In this document: positions 42,839-52,427 of the stretch, piece after piece
Layout: every line of letters starts with the position of its first letter
Numbering within the stretch: the stretch's first letter is position 1
DNA from: JACKII01 sp965202745
GTDB lineage: Bacteria; Pseudomonadota; Alphaproteobacteria; Bin95
DNA length: 64,000 nucleotides
Assembly (NCBI GenBank): GCA_965202745.1
Contig: CBDBCB010000015.1
Location: 62,001 to 126,000, forward strand
Direction of reading: 5' to 3'
Notes under the pieces: model-generated
Told to the model about the DNA's origin: nothing
The model's database searches: none
Seen by the model: the letters and a program-made list of their open reading frames with translations, nothing else
Position numbers and translations under genes: made by a program

Positions 42839-43945
42839 TCAATTCAGCGCCACATGGGCCTTTGCCATGCTGGCCACCTTGTCCCAATCCACCTGCGCCG
42901 CCGCATTGCCCTCTGCCGGCAGAGAGAAGCAGCCATCGTCAAAGCGCACGGGCGCATGCAGATAATCACCCAGCAACTCCCGGTGGAAGTCCACTTCAGC
43001 GCTCAGAAACAGCGGTTCGCCCACATAGCGGGCGACAAAACCGATCTGGTTCAACGCCCCCAGCGAGCCTTCCGCGTAGGTGCCGAAGCAAATACCGCCG
43101 CCGAGGCTATCCCCCAGCGCCGCCACCGACGCGGCCTCCGTCGGCCCTATGCGGGTGGGCTTGGCGCTGAAATGGGTTGCGCCACGCTCGGCAAAGGCCC
43201 GCGCCATGCCCAGTGACGAGGCGTTGCGGTCTACAACCACCGGCAGGGAGCAGCCGCGGATCACCGCCTCCGCCGCTGCGGCGGGCATGAGCGGGCACGG
43301 ATCCTCCAGAAAGACCACGCCATGACCGGCCATCACACGATCCAGTTCCGCGACTTCCGACGGCTGGTAAGCGCTGTTGGCGTCGGCGGTCAGCACGGCC
43401 TCGTCACCAATGGCGGCGTTGATGGCCGCCAGCACCTGGACGTCGATTTCCAGACCCTGGCCGATCTTGATTTTCAGGCAGGGGTAGCCTTCTTCCAGCA
43501 CACCCTTGCGCGCCTCCTCCGCCATCTTTGCCGGCGCATCGCGGTTAAGAACTTTCGCGCCCGGCACTTTCACGCCGCGCAGGGCATCGGGCCAGGGAGA
43601 GACCAGGTCCCGCCAGGCGCTATCCGCCAGGCTCTTCGGCGCGAGCGAGCCCGCAAGGCCATTAGTCAGCGCCGCCCCTTGCACCTCGCCCGCCGCTTCC
43701 CGGCCTTTCAGCAACGGCCAGGCCAGATGCGCGAAAGCGGCCAGCAGAACGGGCTGCTCCATGCCGTTCCAGGCTGGCTTGCAAACCGCCTCGGCGGCCC
43801 CCGTGCGCCCGGCGCTGTCGGTCAGTTTCAGCAGCACATAATGGCTCTCGGTCTCCACCCCGCCGATGGTCCAGGTCTTGGCCTCGGCATAGGGCAGCGA
43901 GAGCGCATAGAGGTCGGCAGAGACAATAGTCGGATGGCCGGTCAC
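42839..43945 (-). CDS. Enolase-superfamily enzyme (mandelate racemase/muconate lactonizing type)
   Basis: GTG at 43945 (TGHPTIVSADLYALSLPYAE) with AAGGA upstream is preferred to a TTG at 44008. The 368-residue product has the capping domain and a C-terminal barrel with the catalytic KxK in CLKIKIGQG, metal ligands in TADANSAY, LEDPCP and VVDRNASS, and a Lys in FSAKPTRIG. This set fits muconate cycloisomerase or dipeptide-epimerase-like members; the substrate is undetermined. It is the first gene of a two-gene unit with the broken deaminase. Confidence 0.85.
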   Translation of the reverse strand: MTGHPTIVSADLYALSLPYAEAKTWTIGGVETESHYVLLKLTDSAGRTGAAEAVCKPAWNGMEQPVLLAAFAHLAWPLLKGREAAGEVQGAALTNGLAGSLAPKSLADSAWRDLVSPWPDALRGVKVPGAKVLNRDAPAKMAEEARKGVLEEGYPCLKIKIGQGLEIDVQVLAAINAAIGDEAVLTADANSAYQPSEVAELDRVMAGHGVVFLEDPCPLMPAAAAEAVIRGCSLPVVVDRNASSLGMARAFAERGATHFSAKPTRIGPTEAASVAALGDSLGGGICFGTYAEGSLGALNQIGFVARYVGEPLFLSAEVDFHRELLGDYLHAPVRFDDGCFSLPAEGNAAAQVDWDKVASMAKAHVALN

Positions 43946-44263
43946 AGGGGCAGCGTCCTTCTGGATAGACAGAGAAGGCGATTGTAGCGGCGACAGAGCG
44001 TCCGGCAACGCCGCAATGTAATACCAACGACGCGGATAGACGGCACGCTACAGCTCGGCGTTCATTGCCGAAGGTACAAACCTCCCCGACATGCCCCTTA
44101 CCCACCTCAAACCAAACCGGCATGAAGACAGAAAGGCGAAACCAACCGTAGTTGCCGCAAAATCAACCATCTACCATGGATTTAAAAATAAGTGACGGTC
44201 ATCAATATGGCTGTGGTACAATGTGAATATTGTGGTTTTTGATACTTGCAGTGGGGATAGAGT

Positions 44264-47190
44264 ATGAATTTCACTATCACAACGCTGCTAGACGACACTT
44301 TTGATGGCCAGGATGCTGCGGCAGAAGCCGCAGATGGCAACGGCCTGTCACTGCGCGAAGCAATCGGGCTCGCCAACGCAAATGCGGGCTCTGCCGGATC
44401 GTCATTGTCCGGAATATTGGTTGGCAATGTTGTCAGCGCACCCGACCTGATCACCCTCGATTCCGCACTCACCGGCCAAACGATTGTGCTGACGCAAGCC
44501 GCACCGTTGGTGATTACGGATAACCTTGTCATAGTTGCCAACCCATCGTTGACGGGGGCGCGGCTCACCCTGGAAGGTGGCGCATCTGGCCATCGCCTGC
44601 TGGAGGTCGAAGGCGCAATGGTTGTTGCTTCTGGCGTGTCGCTGACCGGCGGCAGCGCATCGGATGCCGGCGGTGGCGTCCTGGTGCATGACGATGCCGT
44701 GCTGACACTGGCCAACGCAGCGCTAACCGACAGCACCAATACCACAAACGGTGGCGGCATCGCGAGCTATGGCTACTTGGCGTTTGTTGGCGGCTCTATA
44801 AGGAACAATGAGGCTGTATCCGGCGGCGGGGTCTTTACCCGAGGCGCTGGTGACCGCCTCATCGTTAAACAAGTGAATGCTTACGAAGGGTCTGCTGCTA
44901 ACGGCGGTGCCGTGTTTGCAGACGGGACGAACGTTGAAGTCCAAGGCGGCGTGTTCTTTCGACACTCAGCAGCCGAAGAGGGTGGCGCATTCCTCGCGAA
45001 AAACGGGGCGAGCCTTTCCCTTACAAATACTACACTCGATGAAAATTCAGCCACCAATGGCGGCCACATTTCGATTCAGGATGGAGTGTTGACCATTGAC
45101 TATGGCGACTTCTATCGCGGTAGTGCAACAAACGCCTGTGGTGACATCGACTCTGCAAACGTTGATATCCGGGTCGAAAATAGTTTCTTTGAGTCTGGTT
45201 CTGCGAGCGTTGGCGGCGCAATTAATCTGGCAGGCGGAGCTCTGGCAATTGCCGGTTCAGAAATTTACCGGAATGACGCCTTAACCGGCGGCGGCATCAA
45301 AGCCAGTTCGGAGGCCGTTCTCTCACTAGACGACGTATTTCTGAGCGCCAATTCCGCCCAGAATGGCGGCGGGCTGGCGGTTGACGGCAGCAGTTTGTCA
45401 CTGACGGGCAGTAGCATTGCAACCAATACAGCGTCAGACGAAGGCAGCGGCCTGAGGCTGATCAATGGCAGCAGTCTGACATCAAACGACAGCTTCCTTT
45501 CCGAGAACACTGCACAAGACGGCGGAGCGGTTTTCGCCAGCGATAGCGCAGTCGTTTTCGAGGATGGCCTACTCGATGGCAACGCGGCATCGAACAATGG
45601 CGGTGCAATCTGGGCAAAGGACGATAGTTCTGTAGTTTTGCAAAATGTGGCCAATTTGCTCAACCAAGCAGCATACAGCGGTGTCGTTGCGACAGAGGAT
45701 TCCAGTCTTCGCGTAGAGGGCGGCTACTCTGATGAAAACAGCGCGTCCGCCGCTGGCGGGGCTTTCTTCGCGAGTGGCAGCATTCCCGAGCCCCTTGGGG
45801 AAGCGGGGCTCGCCATACGCGGTTTTGTTGACACGGTCGCCAACATTACGACCAACGGTGCCCGCAGCACATTGGGGCCGATGAACGGCAATACATTGAC
45901 CGTTATCAAAACCGAGTTGCGAAGCAACGATGCCGCTGACGGTGGCGCGATCGCCGCCAGAAATGGCTCAGTCGATCTAGTGAATGTTTTCGTCCAGGAC
46001 AACAAAGCCAGCGGAAACGGCGGCGGCCTGCACTTCGAGGACAGCACCGCGACGCTCACCAACACCACAATCAGCGGCAACTATGCGCTGAACACTAGCG
46101 GCCAGAACCGTGGCGGCGGTATCTATAACGACGATAGCGATACGGCAATCCGATCACCCGCAATACGTCGGACGTTGGCGGTGGTGTTTTCGCCAATGGG
46201 CCAAGCGCCCTGCTCCTGAGCAACATTATCGTGACGGCCAATAGCGGCCTACAGGGCGAAAACGACCTCAGTGGCGCACGGGATCAGGTGGGAGGCAATC
46301 TGGTCGGCAACAAACTGTTCAACAAATCCTCGATTGTGGCGGCGGCTAAACCCGCGGATGCCTTCTGGTTCATCAATCCAGCGCCGCACACCAACGAGCC
46401 GGGTGGCGTGGAATATGCTGACTTTAAGCCCGGTGAGTCTCTTATCGTGCCGCTTTTTCCTGGCGGTATTGCCGTCGAAAGCGGCGATGTCTCAACCTTG
46501 CCGTCGGATATTTACGACCTGGACCAGGATGGCGACCGAAGTGAATCGTTACCGGTCGACGCAGCTGGAAACCCGCGGATTATTGAGACATCCGTCGATC
46601 TGGGCGCCGCGGAAGACGCGGCTTTCCAATCATTCACCGGTCACAATGGCGAAACCGTGTATTTTGCCAACCCGAACGCCCCGCCGATCACGCGGGTGAT
46701 TGATGGCCAAGGCGGCGATGATATTCTTCTCGGCGGCTCCGGCGATGACATCCTCATTAGGGGAAAGGGCAACGACATCCTGATCGGCGGTGCCGGTCTG
46801 GATATTGTCGTGCTGCCGGGTGATGAGTCTGGCTACTTTGTAACCCGGCTTAGCGCAGGCGATATCACTCAAATTGAGCCAACACTGCCCAATGGCCGAA
46901 CATTTGACGATGGCGTCAATGTTTTTGATTTTCTCAAAAGAGACGGGCCGGTTCACCTCTGGGAGAGAGACGTTGTTCAGGCCGAGTTAATCCGCTTTGA
47001 CGACCGCACGCTAGAAGCCGATGACCTGCCATCAGGCGGCGGAGGTAGTGAGAGTGGTATCATAATCACTGTTCCTGGTTTCCCAGGTGGCAGCTTTCCT
47101 TTTCCACCGGTCGTGAATGATATTTCCGACGTACTTGCCTCGCTGCCGTCGGTTTTCACACCAGATGGCTTCGGCCTGCTGGGGCTGTAG
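44264..47190 (+). pseudogene. Large beta-helix surface/secreted protein with RTX repeats, frameshifted
   Basis: There is no N-terminal signal peptide. The protein opens with a CSLREAI-like motif (DGNGLSLREAIGLANAN). Residues 100-640 are repeats of the Pmp type (GGA and GG(G/A)I followed by N-T/S turns, for example NSATNGGHIS and NDALTGGGIK), predicting a right-handed beta-helix. The frame breaks near 46135-46146 after GGGIYNDDSDT and resumes in another frame as GNPITRNTSDVGGGVFANG. The C-terminal part has RTX calcium repeats (GGDDILLGGSGDDILI, GNDILIGGAGLD) and a Gly/Ser-Phe/Pro-rich end. The full length would be about 975 residues, secreted by a type I system, which is not in this window. 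AT-rich DNA precedes it, including TACAAT at 44217. Possibly an adhesin. Confidence 0.8.
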
Positions 47191-47204
47191 TGCCGCCGCT
47201 CCTC

Positions 47205-48815
47205 TTACCGCCCCGCCCGCAGCATTGCGTCCGCCACTTTCTCCGCGATCATGATGGTGGGGGAGTTGGTGTTGCCGCTGGTGATGGTGGGCATGACGCT
47301 CGCGTCGATCACGCGCAGACCGCCCAGGCCATGCACCCGGCATTCGATATCGACCACCGCCATGGGGTCGGTCGCCTGGCCCATCTTGGTCGTGCCGACG
47401 GGGTGAAAGATCGTGGTGCCGATGTCTCCCGCTGCCGTGGCCAGTTCCTGCTCGCTCTGGAAGCTGGGGCCGGGGCGGAACTCCTCCGGCTGGTATTTGG
47501 CCAGAGGCTGCTGCCCCACAATCTCGCGCGTGATGCGGATGGAGCGGGCGGCCACAATGCGGTCGCCCTCCGTCGAGAGGTAGTTCGGCGCGATCTCCGG
47601 CTGCTGGCGCGGATCGCTGGACAAGAGGCGCACCGTGCCCCGGCTTTCCGGACGAACGTTGCAGACGCTGGCGGTAAAGGCCGGGAACGGGTCCAGCGGC
47701 TCCCCGAACTTGTTCAGGCTCAAGGGCTGAACGTGATATTCCAGGTCAGGCGTCTCCAGCGCCGGGTCGGACTTGGTGAAGACGCCCAACTGGCTCGGCG
47801 CCATCGACATGGGCCCGCGCCGGGTGAGCGCATATTCCAGGCCGATCTTTGCCTTGTTGAACAGCCCTTGGGAACTTTTGTTCAGGGTCTTCACGCCCTG
47901 CACCTTGTAGGCGCAGCGCAGTTGCAGATGATCCTGCAGGTTCTCACCCACGCCCGGCATTTCGTGGCTCACCTGGATGCCATGGTCGGCCAGCACGCCG
48001 CCCGGCGCGATGCCGGATAGCTGCATGATATGCGGGGAGCCGATAGCCCCTGCCGCCAGGATCACCTCCGCATTGGCTTTTACCTGATGCTCCTCGCCGC
48101 CGCGGGTGAAGGCGACGCCGGTGGCGCGCCCGCCCTCCAGCAGCACGCGGTCAGCCTGCGCCCCCGTCATGACTTGCAGGTTGGCGCGGCTCTTCACCGG
48201 CTTCAGGAAGGCGCTGGACGTGTTCCAGCGCCAGCCCGAACGCTGGTTCACCTGGAAATAGCCGACACCCTCGTTATTGCCGCGGTTGAAGTCGGCCGTG
48301 CGCGGAATGCCGTGCTGCACGCAGGCATCGGCGAAGGCATCCAGGATTTCCCAGGAGATGCGGGCCGGCTCCACCCGCCATTCGCCGTCGCCGCCGTGCA
48401 AGTCGTCATTGCCGTCGAAATGGTTCTCGGACTTTTTGAAGTAGGGCAGGCAGTCGTCCCAGCCCCAGCCGGTGTTCCCCAACTGCCGCCACTGATCATA
48501 GTCCCGCGCCTGGCCGCGCATGTAGATCATGCCGTTGATGGAGGAGCAGCCGCCGATCACCTTGCCCCGCGGATATCCCAGCGAACGCCCGTTCAGGCCC
48601 TTCTCGTTGGCGGTCGAGAACAGCCAGTCCGTGCGCGGATTGCCGATGCAATAGAGGTAGCCGACCGGGATCTTGATCCAGATGTAATTGTCGTTTCCGC
48701 CCGCCTCCAGCAGCAGGACCTTGGTCTTTGGGTCCGCGGACAGACGGTTTGCCAGCACACACCCCGCCGAGCCGCCGCCGACGATCACATAGTCGAAGTC
48801 TGGAAGGGATTTCAT
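47205..48815 (-). CDS. GMC-family FAD oxidoreductase (choline dehydrogenase-like)
   Basis: The 536-residue flavoprotein has the FAD-binding start DYVIVGGGSAGCVLANRL, the GMC signature 1 in GYPRGKVIGGCSSINGM, signature 2 in GAIGSPHIMQLSGIAP, and the active-site His in IFHPVGTTKMG with the C-terminal ASVMPTITSGNTNSPTIM. Such enzymes oxidise primary or secondary alcohols, polyethylene glycols or choline; the substrate is unknown. It is transcribed alone and convergent with the surface-protein gene. Confidence 0.92.
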   Translation of the reverse strand: MKSLPDFDYVIVGGGSAGCVLANRLSADPKTKVLLLEAGGNDNYIWIKIPVGYLYCIGNPRTDWLFSTANEKGLNGRSLGYPRGKVIGGCSSINGMIYMRGQARDYDQWRQLGNTGWGWDDCLPYFKKSENHFDGNDDLHGGDGEWRVEPARISWEILDAFADACVQHGIPRTADFNRGNNEGVGYFQVNQRSGWRWNTSSAFLKPVKSRANLQVMTGAQADRVLLEGGRATGVAFTRGGEEHQVKANAEVILAAGAIGSPHIMQLSGIAPGGVLADHGIQVSHEMPGVGENLQDHLQLRCAYKVQGVKTLNKSSQGLFNKAKIGLEYALTRRGPMSMAPSQLGVFTKSDPALETPDLEYHVQPLSLNKFGEPLDPFPAFTASVCNVRPESRGTVRLLSSDPRQQPEIAPNYLSTEGDRIVAARSIRITREIVGQQPLAKYQPEEFRPGPSFQSEQELATAAGDIGTTIFHPVGTTKMGQATDPMAVVDIECRVHGLGGLRVIDASVMPTITSGNTNSPTIMIAEKVADAMLRAGR

Positions 48816-48948
48816 CGGACGTGCCTCGCGAGCGTGGTTTCTGGTGCTTGTGCTTTGGACAAGGTATTAGGGCAAGGACCGCGGAATGTTAAGAGGGGAG
48901 CGGTAGTGCTTCTTGTTGAACCTGACGCATCGGGGGGCCGGGGGCATC

Positions 48949-49062
48949 ATGCTTCGACAAGCTCAGCATGAAGGGCTTTTTCAATAACGCCACTCGTAAA
49001 TGCCCTTCGACTTGAGCGCCAGGCAAAACAGCACTTCACCCTGAGCCCGTCGAAGGGTGTCT
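48949..49062. repeat. CTTCGACAAGCTCAG-type repeat cluster
   Basis: CATGCTTCGACAAGCTCAGCATG forms a small hairpin near 48949-48972 (arms CATGCT and AGCATG). It is followed by CCCTTCGACTTGAGCG and, near 49040-49062, CACCCTGAGCCCGTCGAAGG. These are variants of the same core seen inverted at 25660-25754. The cluster occupies the gap between the GMC oxidoreductase start and the LLM gene stop. Confidence 0.6.
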
Positions 49063-49081
49063 TGCCCAGTCGCGCGCCGTT

Positions 49082-50143
49082 CTAAGCCGCCAGCTTCGGC
49101 GCTTCTTTTGCGTAGCCCTGGAACTTCGCCGGTATCCGCTGAATGTCGGCCATCACTTCGCCCAGCGGTCCCGGCGCGGTGTCGGTCGGGATGAAGAGCG
49201 AGAGCGTATCTGCCAAGCTCTCGCACTTTGCCGCGATCTTGGCAGCCAACTCGTCGTGGCGGCCGACAATGGCGAACAGGTCGACCACATCGTCCGGGAT
49301 CTGCGCCGCCATCTCATCCCAGCGGCCCGCTGCTGGAAAGGGGCGCAGCTTTTCGCCAAGGTCCTCCATGTCGTGCAGGCGCAGCACGTTCCAATAGGCG
49401 CGGGTCGAGCAATAGAAGGAAATCCGGAAGCGGATATATTCCTTCATCTTTGCGACCGCCTCATCCGTCGCGCCCGTCACGATGAAGGCGCCGGAGACCA
49501 CCTCGATCTCACTGCGGTCACGCCCGGTGCTCGCCAGTCCCTCCCCGATGCGCGCTAGTGATTCCTCCGCCAGATAGCGGCGGGTGGAGAAGGGGTGCAG
49601 TCTCACCCCGTCCGCCACCTGGCCCGCAACGCGCAGCATGGCCGGGCCGACCGCCGACATGACGATCGGAATGCGCGGCAGACCGCTCGGCTTGGGTGAG
49701 AAGTTCGGCGTAGTCAGCGTCAAGGTGTAGGCGTCGGAGTGATAATCCAGCGGCGTCTGGTTCTCCCAGGCATCCCAGACCGCGCGCACCGCGCCGATAT
49801 AGTCCCGCATCCGCGGCGCGGGCGGTGTCCATTCCAGGCCGTAGCGGCGCTCATTGTGCCCCTTCACCTGACTGCCTAGCCCCAGATAGAAGCGCCTGCC
49901 AGACGCCTTGTGCAGGTCCCAGGCGAAATGCGCGGTGATGGTCGGGCTGCGCGGGAAGGCGATGGCGACGGCGGTGCCTAGCTGGATTTTGCTGGTGGCC
50001 ATGGCCGCAACGGCCAGCGGCGGGATCGGCCCGTGCGCATCCTCCAGCGCGACGGCGCCATCGAACCCGGCGTTCTCAGCTTCGATGGCGGCCTGTTGGG
50101 CGGCATGCAGGTCGTCATTGGGCAGGTGGTAAACTACGCGCAT
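49082..50143 (-). CDS. LLM-class F420/FMN-dependent oxidoreductase, intact
   Basis: The start at 50143 (RVVYHLPNDDLHAAQQAAIE) gives 353 residues; an ATG at 50206 adds an unlikely extension. The luciferase-like barrel shows GFDGAVALEDAHGPIPPLAVA, LGTAVAIAFPRSP, GRRFYLGLGSQVKGH and the C-terminal RISFYCSTRAYWNVLRLHDM. It is the intact paralogue of the broken gene at 2077-3103. F420-dependent enzymes of this group oxidise or reduce small metabolites; the cofactor and substrate are inferred from the family only. Confidence 0.88.
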   Translation of the reverse strand: MRVVYHLPNDDLHAAQQAAIEAENAGFDGAVALEDAHGPIPPLAVAAMATSKIQLGTAVAIAFPRSPTITAHFAWDLHKASGRRFYLGLGSQVKGHNERRYGLEWTPPAPRMRDYIGAVRAVWDAWENQTPLDYHSDAYTLTLTTPNFSPKPSGLPRIPIVMSAVGPAMLRVAGQVADGVRLHPFSTRRYLAEESLARIGEGLASTGRDRSEIEVVSGAFIVTGATDEAVAKMKEYIRFRISFYCSTRAYWNVLRLHDMEDLGEKLRPFPAAGRWDEMAAQIPDDVVDLFAIVGRHDELAAKIAAKCESLADTLSLFIPTDTAPGPLGEVMADIQRIPAKFQGYAKEAPKLAA

Positions 50144-50328
50144 GGGGGAGCTTCCGTCGGGTGTATTGAGAGCGCAAGGTTTACCCAAGCACCCGCAAAA
50201 TACCAACCTTCACCTTGAGCCGCGCCGACAGGCGCAAGTCGAAAGCCCTTGCGGCGAAAAGTGGCCGCATCTTTGGACTCGCCGCTAAGCGGCTACTCAA
50301 GATGAAGTACGTGGACGCCAATACTAGC

Positions 50329-51500
50329 CTAGAAAAACACCTCCGGCGGCTCACCCAGGAAGATGGAGCCGATGGCCTCGAAGTGCGCGCCGCGGGCCTG
50401 AATCTGCGCGCCCAGGGTGTGCATGTCGCGCCAGCGCCGTTCGAACGGTGTGCCAGGGAAGATAGAGCTGACGCCGGCCTCCTTGTGCACCCAGTCGGCG
50501 ATATCGAGGGAAGCATGAATAGCGTGGGAGCAGCCAAGCCGGAGCCTTGCGCGCGCCGGAAAGTCGATCACGTCCCACTCGCCTGCGCCCGAATAAATGT
50601 CGTCGATGGTCGCCTCCAGATAGGCGAGCGCCGCGCCGTATTGCGCCTCCGCCCGGGCGTACCCTGCCTGCACCAGCTTGTCTTCGGCCATGCGCGGGCG
50701 GCCACTGGGCGTCTTCTCCATGGCGAGGTCGCGGAAGCTGTCCAGCATGGCGCGCGCCAGCCCCAGCGCCACACCTGCCACACCGACCGCATAGAGCCCC
50801 TGTGCGGGATGGCGTAGAGCGGCCCCGGCTCGCGCCGCTGTTCGGGGTATTCGCGGGTGGAGGAGAATTCTTCCGGCACGAACACGTCCGGCACGTTGTA
50901 GGATTGGGAGCAGGTGCCGCGCAGCCCGACCGGGTTCCAATTGTCGAGCAATTCCGCCTGTTCCGCCGGAAACAGCCAGGAGCGGATCAGCGACGTGCCG
51001 CGCTCGTTCAGGCGCAGGCTTCCGTCCTTCTCCCGCACGAAGCCATGCGCGCCCATCCAGGTCGCCTGGCGCGAGCCGCTGGCGAAATCCCAGCGCCCGC
51101 TGACCTTGTAACCCCCATCGACCGCATCCGCCGTCTGGCCCCGCGGGAAGCCCCAGGCCATGACGGATCGCGGACTGCTGTAGATGGTTTTGGCCGATTC
51201 CAGCGGCATGATGGCGGCCAGCAGGCAGGAGGAATTGGAGACAAACATGTTCCACGCGACCGAGCCATCACCCTGCGCCACCTCAATCAGCGCGCGCAAG
51301 TAGGTGATGGGGCCCGCCTGCACTCTGCCACAGGAGCGCGGTAGCATCAATTGGAACAACCGAGCGTCGTGCAGGTGACTGGCAAGCGGCTCCGGAAAGT
51401 CTTGAATTCTCTCGATTTCATCCGCCGCAGCGAGCAATTCCGGGCGTAGTGCGCGGGCGCGGGCGACGGGGTCGTCGGCGACTAGCTGATCCATGGGCAT
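50329..51500 (-). pseudogene. Acyl-CoA dehydrogenase-like flavin monooxygenase, frameshifted
   Basis: The start at 51500 (PMDQLVADDPVARARAL) follows AAGGAA. The first frame runs through SWNMF-type core segments (GDGSVAWNMFVSNSSCLLA, VSGRWDFASGSRQATWMGA, NWNPVGLRGTCSQSYNVPDV) to PGPLYAIPH at about 50815. The remainder is in another frame (QGLYAVGVAGVALGLARAML to LGEPPEVFF). One missing base explains the break. The domain order matches acyl-CoA dehydrogenase-fold hydroxylases such as the flavin-using partners of aromatic hydroxylases. Its neighbours are LLM-type flavin enzymes, consistent with a catabolic oxidation cluster. Confidence 0.82.
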
Positions 51501-51648
51501 GAGCATTTCCTTATAATTGCCCATATTGCGGTGGAGAAGCACGGACGTGTCAACGGGGAAGGAATTGGTCCGGCCAACTTCTCCTCCCGGGCCTCTACCC
51601 CCGGGCGTCGAGGTGCTGCGTCTCTCCGGCATCCCACCCACTCTCCAG

Positions 51649-51761
51649 CGTCATTGTGAGACGGCTGACCAGAGGCCGGCCATCGAAGTAACCCATGGTC
51701 ATTGAGGCGTATCCGCGGCTCAGATGGGTTGCCGCGCCGGCTTCACCTCCTTGCAATGACG
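51649..51761. repeat. CGTCATTG-type palindromic repeat
   Basis: CGTCATTGTGAG at the left and CTCCTTGCAATGACG at the right are inverted, with further pairing inside (GAAGTAACCCA near 51685 against TGGGTTGCC near 51725). This is the widely distributed CGTCATTGCGAGGAG class of palindromic repeat. It fills the middle of the 363-bp gene-free stretch 51501-51863; an ORF reading through it has no resemblance to a known protein. Confidence 0.6.
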
Positions 51762-51863
51762 CCGGGGGTGAGGGTAAAGGGGCGATTGCCGTGGAGGGAG
51801 GTCCCGGATAGTACTTAGGCGCTTCCGGGAATTCGGTGGTAGGGGCTTTGCAGAAGCTTCGCC

Positions 51864-52318
51864 TCAGCCTTCTGCGACTTCCTTGAAGCGGCGCAGCACT
51901 TCGATCTGCTCGCCCTGTTTGACGCCGCGAGTGCTCCAATCACAGCCAAGCGCTTCGTACTCCACATGGTTCCAGCCGACGCCGATGCCAAGCCGCACCC
52001 GGCCTTCGCTCAGGATATCGACCTCTGCCGCCTGTTTGGCGACAACGCCGGTCTGACACTGGGGCAGGATCAGCACGCCGGACGAAAGCTTGATGCGCTT
52101 CGTGGTGGCGGCCAAGTAGGCCATGGTGGTGAGGTCTCGTGGAAGGGAGCATCGGCGGCGTAGCGCGGCTCCCAACCATCGCGGCCCGTTGCGCCTAACA
52201 CGTGGTCCGGCACTTCGATATACTCATAGCCCAGGTCTTCGGCGGCCTGCGCCCAGTCGCGGATGGCGGCAGGGTCGGAGCCGATTTGGACGGTGGGGAA
52301 CCAAGCGTTCAGTTTCAT
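51864..52318 (-). pseudogene. LLM-class oxidoreductase fragment, frameshifted and truncated
   Basis: The start at 52318 (KLNAWFPTVQIGSDPAAIRD) leads to EYIEVPDHVLGAT and DAPFHE, where one missing base near 52143 shifts the frame. The match continues as LTTMAYLAATTKRIKLSSGV, LILPQCQTGVVAKQAAEVD and RVRLGIGVGWNHVEYEAL. It ends after EQIEVLRRFKEVAEG at 51864, roughly half the family's usual 280-300 residues. The missing C-terminal half is replaced by repeat sequence, suggesting a deletion. It is divergent from the NtaA-like gene. Confidence 0.8.
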
Positions 52319-52427
52319 GGGAGCGTGTCCTCAAGGAAAAGAGAATTTGTCCGGCACCCTAGAGCAGAACGGACGTACGGACTACAATCCCGCGCAGCAA
52401 ACCCCGATCCACCCTGGAACCCTGCCC

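Noticed and set aside
51595..51939. Open frame of 114 codons on the minus strand
   Set aside because: It reads through a palindromic repeat and part of the broken LLM gene; the composition is low-complexity and no similarity is recognised.
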